From positions 8,016,696 to 8,080,695 of the forward strand of contig OX579638.1 of the NCBI GenBank assembly GCA_951230915.1: DNA of 64,000 nt, in the 5' to 3' direction. This document shows, in pieces, positions 23,912-34,184 of this stretch; within the stretch, counting starts at the first letter, position 1, and each line of letters begins with the position of its first letter. The notes beneath the pieces are model-generated. The model did no database searches and was not told the DNA's origin. It was given only the letters and a program-made list of their open reading frames with translations. This DNA is from Antitrichia curtipendula (lineage: Eukaryota > Streptophyta > Bryopsida > Hypnales > Leucodontaceae). The position numbers and the translations under genes are program-made.

Positions 23912-25312
23912 ACACCACCCGTGGATTGCTACCGCGAGGCCCGCAAAGAGCAAGACCTTCAAGAAGAGCAGGCGCGCAATGAAGATTAGATAATAGTGTA
24001 TTACCATGTAGTTGCAAAATTAGTGTTTACTTAGCACATGCGGTTATTATAGTATGGGCTTGAGGACATCCGTAGCAATGTAGCACACTTTGTGGCTTCA
24101 ATGCATTTTGTACTCATTTTGGTTTATATAAAGTTATAAACGTATTTTACCTAAACATTGAGTTGTAAAAAACTTCTTGTCTTTCCTAATTTTATCATTT
24201 AAATTGAGTTTAAACAAAAATCTTATCTCTTTAGTACTAAAAACTTTGAATTGTATATCACTACAAGAAATTTCAATTAGTTTTGTGAAAAATTGTAATT
24301 GTCATCATTTTTGTTGCACTTCATGCCATAAATAAGTAAAAATAGAAAAAACAATTCAAGAGATTCTAAATTCTTAGTTTTTTACAAGAGGTACAAATAT
24401 CAATAGAGATTTCTATTCAGAAAAATTTTCAATTGGTTATTTTATTTTTCATGCCCAAAACTAGTCAACAACCACAAAGAAAAGCTTGAAGTCAAATTTG
24501 ACTATCAAACCAAATTTATATTTTTATTGAAAATCAGCATAATATTTTAATATTTTTCCCCATACGTAAGAATTCATTTTATATTTATATTTTTTTTTCC
24601 ATAAAATCTAATGAAAAAATTAATTTATTGTGATTTTATAAAGCTAAACGTGGAAATCAAATTTTATCAATTATAATATGTATCAAAATAATCTGAAATT
24701 CTTACCATAAATGAATGAATGAATGAAAAACATAGTTTTATAATTTTAATTTAAATTAAATTTGAAAAAAAGAAACCATACATGAAAAAAACACCAGACT
24801 GTGTTATTTGGATTGCAAATATAGTTTTCAATTGCAATAACTCTTTCAAATTTTGACCTCAATTCTTGAATATTCAAAAAAAATAATTCAAAAACAATAG
24901 TGCCCCGAAGGCCCAATTTTCCATAAATCGCAGTGAAAGTTAATCTGGAATTGCAAAGCTAGCATTCATAAAACTAGTTTTTCCAAATTTGAATGCTTCC
25001 ATCTTTCAATCTATTCGGTCAAACTTCATGAAATTTTTACTACGTGATAAGAAACATGTGAAGTATAAGATCTTACGATTAGATGTTGTAAAAAACATTT
25101 TTTCCGTATGTTGAGGCAAATGCAAGAGAAAAGACAGTTTTGCATTGTTTTTTGTATAATGACTTTGGGACTTTAGGGGTAAATAGTTCCATGAGAATGA
25201 AAGGAACAAAAGTCATATTTCATATTAATGCTGATTTCAATATGCAAGGTATTGAGCCTCTAAAACCATTGCATTTGAAAACATGAAGACCCTATTGTCT
25301 TTTCAAAAACAT
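23912..25312. other. AT-rich stretch without a gene
   Basis: This is the 3' flank of the kinase-like gene followed by AT-rich DNA. I searched here for the missing left end of a hAT element (CAGGGTTG-like) and found none. Confidence 0.5.
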
Positions 25313-28300
25313 TCAACGTCTTCCATGCCTACGAATGCGCACAGAAGTATTTGCTTCTTGTACTATTGGTTCATTACCACCAATTTCTTGGAGTGGACCT
25401 TGTTGAGGCACCGGCCCCCTGGAATCACTATCTCCTGGAACCTCACCATCTTTACCTACAGTACCATCGATGGATTCACCATCATCATTGGATGGTGCAC
25501 TACCACTTTCGCTGGAGGGCTCAGAATTGCGATTTCGTTGTGGTCGAGCTATAGAAGACAACGTCCGAAGAGGTCGTTGGCCCAATGCGTCCATAATGCC
25601 ATCTGTATTGGGCCCTCCTGTTTGAACTTCGCTTAAAAATGGTTGGGAAGCTGCTTCTTCCCTCCTCAGCCTTCTACGCGTTCTACTACTCACACGTTCA
25701 CTAGTAGTACCTTCTGGTCGTGGACGCTTCCCTCGATTATTGGCATGTACAGGTGGCCGCAATGAAGTCGTATTTCTAGTCGCACGCTGCGACACCATAC
25801 CAGCCAATCGTGTACCTATCGACGAAGTTGGTTCGTGTGGACGAACTTCGGAATTAGACGGCCTTGATGAACTTTGGATTTGTAGATTTTCCAATATTGG
25901 CATTTGTTGTTGTGCAACCGAGACTCGATTTGGAGGGGCCATATGTGCTTCTCCACCTTGAAGGTGCCCTTCTCTGCGGGTGGTCCTCATGGGCAATGAC
26001 GGTGGTACTACTACGTCTTCTTCACGTCCTCTTTGAACGTCAACACCATCTCTTTCTATTGTGGCATCAACTTGTACATCCATAGGGTCTAGACTTAGTG
26101 GTCTCGGTGCCACAACGTCCTCATTCGTATTGCCCCCACTTGGCCCAGCATTCCACGTTTGTGGCATTCGTGGTGGACTTCCTTGATGTCCCTCGTAGTC
26201 ATTGTCGTTATTAACCCCCTCTTCAAAGTCAAATACGGATGCATCAATTAGAGGACGCATTCCTCCCGCCCCACGAAATCTATCAAACGGTGGCTCATCG
26301 TCGTCATTGGAACTATCATCTGAATTGTCATCATTGGGATCAGAGAGAACCAAACCACGGTCTAGACCATCAGATTCATCTGTCATGGGATCCTCTGACA
26401 TCATGTTTTCAGTGTACTACCTTGTCGGATTTGCTGCAGCCCTTTTTCTAAGAGTCTTGGAATTGGTATAAATGTAAACCAATTCCTCAGCACGCTCTGA
26501 TGTCAATCTATTGCGTGATTTGTTGTGGACAAACGAATACATGCTCCAATTGTGTTCACAAGACGATGCAGAACACACTTACGTGAGGATCTTTTTGGCA
26601 ATCGGTGCAAGTGTACGAGCACCGGCTCCGAGAAGGTTCCACCATTCGTGAGGCTGCAAATTCAAGGTGTTTACATCAAGAAGTCCACCAAAAATGCCTC
26701 GCCGATCTCTAAATGCTTGGTACTCAGACAAAGCTGAAGCAAATGCTTGATCTCCAACAACCGATTTGCGCAAAACTCTCAATATGGCTTCTCTTGCCTC
26801 ATCATCATCCATTAGCAAGACTTCGTCAAGTAAAAAGGGATTCAATAGAGCCCCAGCGTAATGCAAATCTGTCCTGAGCATGTCCTAGCGCTTGTAGAAA
26901 TCATCGATGGCGGAAATTGCATACCGTCGCTCTAATGAAAATGGTGGATCCTCCAAAGATAAAACATGCTTTTCCACCTTTTTCATCACAAGCCATGCCT
27001 TATCCAAGCATGGGTGCTTGCCATCAAACTCTTGAAGAGCAATCAACACGGGCTCCACTATGTGCACAAAGTTCAAACATTTCCTCCAAAATTCATCCGT
27101 TTGCACATATCGTCGCACATCGTTAGCTTTTCTTTGCTTTTGATTGGATGCCAATCTCTGCACGTATTCATTCCACTGCAGATCGTGGACTGTCGATTCT
27201 ACCGCTTCCCTCACCTCCACCAAACGTTCGATCATGAGGAACATGGTTGCAAAGCGTGTTTGAACGGGATTTTTGAAAACGTGATTAGGAGAATGTCGTC
27301 AAAAGATTGCAAGTGGCATGTGATGCGTTCGAATGTATTTCACAATTGACTTAGCTTTCTTGACCATACTTGTAATCCAATCTTGTTTTCCCCAATCTTC
27401 AAGTAGAAGGTCAAGTGCATGTGCTGAACACCCTTGAAAATATATGTGTGAAAATCTACGAAGTAACAGAGCGCCAGCGGCCAACATGTTTGCTGCATTG
27501 TTTGTACAAACTTGTACCACGTTTTGTGCCCCTACCTCGTCAATGTAATCATCCATGCAGTTAGCCACGTAAGTAGCATCTTTGCATTCGCCTGTTGTAT
27601 CTATCGATCCAAGGAATACCTCTCCACTTGTACATGCCAACATGACATTCATCAATGGTCGATGTGTAACGTTGTCCCATCCATCAGAGCATATTGTAAC
27701 GCCATACTTGTGGATTGGTGCCCTTGTCTTCTCTGCTACAATTGCTGCCACTTCGTCTTTTGTAGATTTTATGAGCTTTGTACAAAGTGCATGGTACGCT
27801 GGAGGTTTGTAGCCAACTCTCGATTCCGATGTTGATTTCATTGCATCCAGAAAAGCAGGATGCCTCACTACATTGAATGGTATATTGGCTTCATAGAAAA
27901 ACTTAGCCCACTTCTTGTCTAGTACTTGCTTGTTTGATGCGTTCATTCCTTCTTGTATAGACAGTTGCCTCATCAATCGACTGTGGGTCAAATTAGGGTT
28001 GGGCGCCTCCGATGATTGTACTTGAGAGCTTTGCCCCCCAGTGTTTTCTCCTCCATCGTTTGCCGAGATTGAAGCATCAAATTGTTGCTCGCCACGTACT
28101 ACACTTGGTAGTATTGTTGATGGTGATGTCACTTCCACTTCGTGTCTAGTTCCATGCGAAGTGTCCGTAGGTATATGTCCTCTACAATTAAAAAGCATTA
28201 CCTTCACGGCTGCATTGACTTTAGTGCACGCTCTCACTCCAAAGAGGGTGTCATTTTGTCTGTATCCCAAATGGAAAAGCAACCGATCCTTTCGATAGCT

Positions 28301-28387
28301 TAGCAATGCTTCACAAAGCTTGCAAACAACTTTTCCATCTAGCCGTAGTGTGTACCAAGGTTCCCACTGTGATCTTCCTCCACCCAT
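25313..28387 (-). pseudogene. hAT-superfamily transposase (BED finger, DUF659, hAT dimerisation), four in-frame stops
   Basis: One uninterrupted frame of 1,025 codons runs from ATG 28,387 to 25,313 with four internal stops: TGA 27,301-27,299, TAG 26,887-26,885, TAA 26,581-26,579 and TAG 26,419-26,417. An N-terminal BED-type zinc finger (CKLC then H and C; about 28,350-28,190) is followed by a DUF659 core (ICSDGWDNVTHRPLMNVM; about 27,700-27,300). The C-terminal hAT dimerisation signature comes next (HEWWNLLGAGARTLAPIA, then VCSASSCEHNWSMYSFVH; about 26,650-26,430). An acidic, Ser/Pro-rich tail of over 350 residues follows, which is unusually long. Family knowledge: this enzyme cuts and pastes hAT elements with 8-bp duplications. 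A CAGGGTTG-type hAT end lies at 29,204, and a MITE with the same end type lies at 40,885-41,240, so this gene is a plausible former source. Confidence 0.8.
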
Positions 28388-28650
28388 TGCTCTTATTTGT
28401 CCTCCTCTACCTGCCCTGCACCAAAAAAAAGATTAGTATTCTGTTTGAAATGTGATGTGGAAACAACACTTGTTGCTCTTACAACAAGTGCCATCACAAC
28501 ACACTCTTCTTGGACTTCGCTCTACCGCAATGGTTGTACTCCAACCAAGTCATGAAAGGCAAAATTAGCAAGGGAAAGTAATCTTGAATAGGGAGAAGTC
28601 CTTAATATACACCTTGAAGCCCTCCCTAAAACCCTAAACCCTAAACCCAG
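28388..28650. other. Upstream region of the hAT gene
   Basis: On the minus strand a pyrimidine tract and TGCAG end about 25 bp upstream of ATG 28,387, suggesting an intron in the leader. A CCCTAAA run lies at 28,626-28,650. Confidence 0.35.
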
Positions 28651-29204
28651 CTAGACGGAGTGACGGCTGATGGGATGGACCCTAAACCCGCAGCCCTGCC
28701 GACGAAACCATCCAATTGGCGGCTGTTCCATCCTGCGATATTCTGGTCCAGGGGACGGGACGGTTTTCCATCCAGAGGACGGATTCGCATCCAAAGGACG
28801 GATTACCGTCCTGGAGACGAGAATTCCGTCCAGGAGACGACCTCTTCTTCCAAGGGATGGCTTACCGTCCAGGGGACGGCTTACCGTCCAGTGGACGGGC
28901 TTTCCGTTCAAGGGATGGCCTCTTCGTCCACAGACGAGCTCTCCGTCTAAGAGACGGATGTCCCTTCGGCGACGGAGTGACTGTCTAGGAGACAGCCGGA
29001 CACCGTCGAGGAATGGACAGACTTCATCCGCGGTGCGGATGGTCCCGTCAGTATTGGCGACGGGCTGTGACGCGTCAGGACGCGTTAGGACGGACGCGTC
29101 ATGACATCCGGACGCGTCATGACATCCGGACGCATCATGACATCCGGACGCGTCATGACATTCGGACATGAAAAGCCCACATTACGTCCGGATAAACAAC
29201 CCTG
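28651..29204. mobile_element. hAT-type element end with GGACGG-rich subterminal block
   Basis: The right 45 bp (AAAAGCCCAC...GTCCGGATAAACAACCCTG, ending 29,204) closely match the right end of the 356-bp MITE at 40,885-41,240. Inward lies a GC-rich block of GGACGG/CCGTCC units and, at about 29,092-29,166, four 18-bp units of CCGGACGCGTCATGACAT type. No left CAGGGTTG end was found, so this may be the terminus of the hAT element whose transposase lies just to the left, or a truncated MITE. The flank right of 29,204 continues as coding sequence of the X2 ParB-like gene, so the element landed in that gene. Confidence 0.6.
29092..29166. repeat. 18-bp tandem repeat, about four units
   Basis: Units of CCGGACGCGTCATGACAT type repeat in direct orientation. 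The MITE at 41.2 kb has related GACGCGTCAGGACGCGTCC sequence in the same subterminal position, suggesting a transposase-binding region. Confidence 0.6.
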
Positions 29205-29321
29205 CTTTCAGAGGGTGCCTCGTGCAAGTACTTAAAATGAATACACACAAGCCTGCCGTCTGGATGTGCCAGCGGCGTCTTTCCCCACCTATACAAAGGT
29301 AAGAAGACGTCTTGGTACAAT

Positions 29322-29326
29322 TTGTG
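29322..29326. repeat. Target-site duplication, 5' side of element B
   Basis: TTGTG matches 32,722-32,726 exactly and abuts the terminal TGTCGCA. Confidence 0.8.
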
Positions 29327-29617
29327 TGTCGCAACCAGAATTTTTGGTTTTCATCTGTTTATCTAGAAGAGAGAACGGAAATTAACAATTAGTATCCGGA
29401 ATCTGTTTAGAAACAGAAGATAACGGAAAATAAAGAGAGACATTAAAGTAACAGAGCAGCTGGATAGAATCCGGTCAATGTATTACTAGTGGGGTACTCA
29501 GGAACCGGATTGGTATCGGAACTGAATCCGGAATGAAAGAAGATCGGATTAGGTTAAACCGGAATGGTGGGGCCGGACCGGTAAAAATCATCATGACCAC
29601 TTTTAGGTCATGGAGAC

Positions 29618-29625
29618 TATAAAAG
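29618..29625 (+). promoter_or_regulatory. TATA box of element B
   Basis: TATAAAAG lies in the element leader, about 290 bp upstream of ATG 29,909. The same spot in A reads CTACAAAAGG, a weakened version. Confidence 0.5.
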
Positions 29626-29908
29626 GCCAGGACCACCTCAATCGCGCCCCTTTTTCAAACGCAGTTGGCGAGTGTATGTTCTTTGCGCTCTGCGTTTTCA
29701 ACTCCTGGAGTCGGTTTTCTGCAAGTGTATGTGTGTGAGGGAGGCGGACACGTGTTAGAAGTATGTTGCAGGATAGATTTCCGGTCGCATACCGTGTGCT
29801 GTGCAGGTTTCCGGTTGAGATCGGAGAGAGAAAGTGAGAACGGGACGTGCGGCTAGGAGTGGGTGAGGTAGAAACGGAAAGGGATCGTCTTAGATCTAGT
29901 CTGTGTCC

Positions 29909-31530
29909 ATGCCGCAGCTTAGGAAGAATAGACCAGGGGCAACCACATCAACAACGGCTCCGGTTAAACTCCGGAAGGTCGTTCCGGTACTCCCCGCAAC
30001 AGAGGAGGAGACCGAAAGACTAAGGACGGATCTCACAAGGATGGGATGTCAGGGTCTGCTCGATAAACCCTAGGGATTTAAAGACGAGCGGATGGTGAGA
30101 GAAATCCTAGGGAAGTTGTCAAACCAGTTTGACAACACACTTAGGTGCAATCCAGCCGATTGGACGGAGGAGGTATGGAGAGAGGTGTATCAGTTCCGGT
30201 CTGGGGGTCATGGGATGGCCAACCGGAAGGACGAGTACATTCGGGGCAAGTTCCAGGGAGTTGTCAATCCGAAGGACGGATACGCGGTAGAGGATTGCGT
30301 GGACGACCGGCACCGGAAGCTTCTCCAATTCCTCATTCCAATCCTACATCCGGAGAAGCTGACAAGGGTAACGATTACCCTTGGCAACACCATTTTCGGA
30401 TCTCTGAGCGGAGATCGGAAGGCGGACTGGGCCCGGATCATGTTTGATCTGGTGTCCCAGTTGGCGACAAGGGTCGGAAGAAGTAGGCCGACACCCGTGT
30501 GTCCCTACCTCTTCCACCTTTATGAGCATCACCAACTTCTGTTGGACTCGGAGGAGAAGGAGTGGAAGACTCAGGAGACACTCCTGAAGTATGGTGAATC
30601 GGAATCGGAAGACGAGGTCGAGGAAGGAACCGGATCCGAAATCGAGGAAGAAGAGGAAGAAGAGACGGAGCGGCCGAGTAAGCGGCACAAGACGACTTCA
30701 CCGACCGGAAGAGGATCTCCAATGGGGGAGAAGGCAACCAAGGAGAAGACACCGGAAGCAAACAAACCCGGTCCCTCGCGGAAGAATTCCGGGGACCCGT
30801 TCAAGCAACTGGTGGAGATTCTCTGTGACGTCTGTGGAGACTGGGAGGCCAAGAGGCGGATCCTTGCACGGATCGGGAAGTTGGTACACGCGGCATCGGA
30901 TGGAGATCTATCGGCAAAGGTAGCGGACTGCATCACCGATCCGGCCAAGATCCGGAAGCAAGAGGCAGAGGCCCGTCGACTTCAGGAAGAAGTCGACATG
31001 TTGAAGGCGGAAGTGGCGACCTTCAAGGATGATATGGCGGCTACCCGGGAGATGGCAGATGAGACTCAGAAGGTCGCGGATGCGAAGAAGGCCACTCTCG
31101 GTGAAACCGGAAGTGGAGCAGTGAAGGCAAGACTCTTCGATGAGAAGGTCTTGGAGGACAAGAAGCTGTCCGGATCCTGACAGACTTCTCGGATCAGGTG
31201 GAGAAGACGATGGTGAAGGCGCGAGAGGCGGCAAACCGGATGGAGGAGGCTGCGCAGAGATTGACCGGATCGATGAGAGTACATCTGTCGGACATCTCCA
31301 TGCCGGAGTCCTTTCCGGATGTGTCGGATCCAAGGAACGGGAAGGACCAGACTCCTCAGTCGAGGAAGAGTCAACCGACCCAGACCGTGCCGATCAACCT
31401 CAATTCGTCACCCGGATCCAACTTGTCGAATCCGATAGAGGAGGAGCGGAACAGGAATCTCGGAGACGTCTTCGAGTAGCTCAACAAAGAGCCCAAGAGT
31501 CCTTCGTTGCGGCGCGGAGTTGCATTGTAG
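29909..31530 (+). pseudogene. Element B coiled-coil gag-like protein, broken
   Basis: The frame starts at ATG 29,909 (MPQLRKNRPG). TAG at 30,071-30,073 stands where element A has TGG (Trp in DKPWGFKDE). A deletion of about 13 nt near 31,165 shifts the frame after KKLSG. The frame then continues with LTDFSDQVEKTMVKA, and a TAG at 31,477-31,479 stands where A has Gln. The final stop is at 31,528. The conserved core, acidic tract, RPSKRHK and coiled coil are all recognisable. The first and third lesions are transitions of the G-to-A or C-to-T type, shown directly by the A/B comparison. Confidence 0.7.
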
Positions 31531-32721
31531 AGTAAGTTAGATTTTTGTAAATATAGGATAGGAACGGATCCGGATGTGTATTCCAATCTGGTAGTGTTAG
31601 GACGGACCAGATGTTAGGATCCGGAAATAGGTTGACTTTTATAGGCACTTTTTGCCTTTTGTATTTTTAGAAAGTTGACAAAGTGTATATATATCAGTCC
31701 CTACGTTGGGGATTGGAAGAAAGTCTTTCTACATTTTCATTGTGTGTTTCCTACTTGCTCTCTTGTTGTACGTTTTCTCCCAAGCGTGGTAGGTTGGTGT
31801 GACGAGGAGTTAGGGAGGCGCGGGCGGATGTGTTGGAAACTTCTCCCCTTGGTGTTTTTCTTGATTCTAAGTGCATGCGAGTGGATAGGAGAGAGTTGGG
31901 AGTGAACTCCAGTGCCTCAGCACGTCTAGAGTTTGATATTCCGGGTGAGAAAGCCGTTGTTAGGCTAGGCGGATAGGGAGGGATTCCTTAGTCACGTTAG
32001 AACTCCTGGGTGGGAAATCCGGTTGAGTGTCCGATCTCCTGTGAGGTCTCGCCATCTTAGCAATAAACGGAAGAACTTTAGTTGATGTTGGAACGGACGG
32101 GTGCACTTGTAACCGCCTTAGCTTCGCACGGATCAGGAATACATCAAGGTCGTTGTAGTATTGAGAGGATCATACGGGGGGTCTTTGCGTGACCTGCAAA
32201 CCGGACGCTTATCCGGGGTGCTGTGAAGGACCAAACCGGATCCGTATTAGTCTAGGAGAGTAGAGATTAGAAAAGTGGGTCTTCAGCCATTATAAGTCAC
32301 GGAAGGTGTGGTGGGCCTACCACTCTCGAAAGCAAGTGGCGAACCCTCTGATGGCTAAACAGAGGTAAAACCAAACCGGATAGGAGTGAGAATATCTGTA
32401 AGTTGTCTAGAACGGATTGGTGTAGACGAATACCAGGATTGGAAGTGGTATGATCCTGGGGTTGTGTTGGATTTGACCACCGGAAGACTAGTTGGAATCG
32501 GAAGAGAGAGGGAATCCGGTCAGTAGTTTTCTTGGTGTTTGTGTTTCCGGTTGTAGAAAGAAAACCGGAAAAGAAGATTTTACTACTGACTTTGCTTAGT
32601 TGATTAATAGAGCTAGATACTTCACAGAATCTCGTGGGTTTGATCTTTAGAGTCACTTAATTATACTCTAGGGTGATTTTTGTGAGTATAATGGAGAATT
32701 TACTTATTCTGTGCTACGACA

Positions 32722-32726
32722 TTGTG
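32722..32726. repeat. Target-site duplication, 3' side of element B
   Basis: TTGTG, the partner of 29,322-29,326. Confidence 0.8.
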
Positions 32727-33538
32727 CATGGCCTTCATCTCAGTGGGGCTGAGCTTGTTGACCTCTGTGTCCGTCATATTCACAACCCTCTGAATGGTGA
32801 GGGGCACGGTCTTCCCCTTTTTCTTCTTCTTCTCTGCGTTTTCTGTGTCCTCCTCATCGCTGGGAGCGCCAATGATGGCTTTCCGCTTCGGGGCTTTCTT
32901 CCTTGCAGACGGCTTCGCGGGTGACACTGCCGCAGTCTGAATTGCGCCGGTTTTCTTATGCCGTTGCTCGTCAATAATGTCCCATTCGTCTTTGATTTCA
33001 GAGGGGCTCCACAGATGTGCATTGTTCAAGCTGCTCAGCATTCCCTTCTACGTAAGAGTCTCACACATTTCCAAATCCAATTTCGAATAGTCGAGGATTA
33101 ACCCATAATTATCTGATTGATTCGTCGGATTTTGGAATCAACTCGTCAACTACGAGAAGTGCAGTGGAATGGTCAAGGCCCTGCATCTCGACTTCGTTTA
33201 TCCCTATCGTTGGGTGGCCCCTCTCCATGTACTTCAGTTTCAGGCAGATGACAACCTTGTTCTCAGCTGACTCTAACCACTCCAGACCTCAGCGTGTGAC
33301 CTTGGAGTTGCACCGGAAAACTGCAGGGGTGAAGTACTGCCCCTCGTACTGGAAGGAGTGCACCATAATATTGCAGAAGCTTTTCAGCCTTCTCGGTGAA
33401 AGATTGGCGGGCCACTCATTTAGGACCTGCTCACTACATCATTCCCAAGATGGCCGTCAATTATCCCTCACCTTGAATATTGTGATCAACCCTAAGCACA
33501 AGGGGTTTCGAAAGATGATTTCTGTTCACCTAGTGGAT

Positions 33539-34184
33539 ATCTGGAGAACTCCAGATGCTCCCTTCATTGAGGACAAAACCTCATGACTTGGTTCTGTGTG
33601 TCCTCCAACTTATCATAAAACAAGTTATCTTTGGAGATCTCCAGAGACCTCCTCTATTCGGTTAACAGACTCATGTACTCGTGTGAAGACGTCATTTACT
33701 GAGACAATATTGCACATTGTATCTGGAGATCTCCAGATGCTCCCATGCATGAGGATTCTACATATCGATATATATTTGAGGAGTTTACAATGAAGTAGTA
33801 TGCTAATGGAATTCTTCTAGGGTACGCATTCTACTGGTTTTGATCCTCGGATTGGGAGCGTTTCTTATTTGTGGCTTCAATGGTGACCATATTAGTTTCA
33901 GAACAGTGGAAAAATGGTTATCTGGAGATCTCCAGATGTGGTTCAGTATTTTGGCTGCTTTGGTGATTTCCATCTGGAGATCTCCTAATGTGGTTCAGTG
34001 TTCGGCTGCTTTGGTGATTTCCATCTGGAGATCTCCAGATGTGGTCTAGTGTTTCAGCTACTTTGCTGATATCCATCTGGAGATCTCCAGATGCTTACTG
34101 CAACTACTCTTCTATATCTCTGTTGTTTTGATGACTCATTAGGGAACTAATGTTATTCACTTGTCATCTAGAGATCTCCAGATG
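33539..34184. repeat. P1 palindrome cluster, left arm of X2
   Basis: Eight copies of the perfect 20-bp palindrome CATCTGGAGATCTCCAGATG or close variants start at about 33,539, 33,628, 33,720, 33,920, 33,971, 34,022, 34,074 and 34,165. Spacing is irregular and the DNA between is mostly unique. They lie upstream of the X2 ParB-like coding pieces on the minus strand, in what appears to be its first intron. The same palindrome recurs around the DUF7869 gene at 56.4-61.2 kb and nowhere else that I can see. Confidence 0.85.

Larger units (their letters stand above)
29327..32721 (+). mobile_element. Element B: second copy of the TGTCGCA-ended 3.4-kb element
   Basis: The element begins TGTCGCAACC and ends GCTACGACA, with TTGTG duplicated on both sides. 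It is homologous to element A over its whole length: leader, coding region and a 3' region of about 1.2 kb. Most differences are substitutions. It lies inside the X2 ParB-like gene in opposite orientation to that gene. No terminal direct repeats were found. It is more decayed than A. Confidence 0.8.
29205..33400 (-). pseudogene. X2 copy of the ParB/methylase-like gene, N-terminal part only, split by element B
   Basis: Coding pieces on the minus strand are about 33,375 to 32,722 and, beyond element B, 29,326 to 29,205. The first holds YFTPAVFRCNSKV, ENKVVICLKLKYMERG, then YGLILDYSKLDLEM. These align in order with the start of the X1 protein (NIICFAVKYKETEPYF; HFTLVVDSSKVEFNI). A Lys/Arg-rich stretch (KPSARKKAPKRKA) follows. 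Joining across B at the TTGTG duplication keeps the frame open for about 45 more codons (HKLYQDVFLPLYRWGKT) until the hAT-type end at 29,204. Lesions are a TGA near 33,300, a 1-nt loss near 33,115 and a TAG near 33,050. The ParB, methylase and phosphatase parts are missing from the window. Confidence 0.5.

Noticed and set aside
25313..28387. A variant genetic code or U-to-C RNA editing to explain in-frame TAA, TAG and TGA
   Set aside because: All three stops appear at Gln, Arg and Trp sites, while intact genes such as element A use normal stops. U-to-C editing is known from plant organelles, not nuclear transposons. Decay by deamination is simpler.
29327..32721. Element B as an LTR retrotransposon
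   Set aside because: I compared the first and last few hundred bases and found no direct terminal repeat, and there is no polymerase or integrase.
33164..33586. Plus-strand 140-codon open frame
   Set aside because: The opposite strand here aligns with the N-terminal part of the X1 ParB/methylase protein, so the plus frame is a shadow.
33539..34184. CRISPR-like array
   Set aside because: Spacing is irregular, repeats are degenerate palindromes, there are no cas genes, and the genome is eukaryotic.
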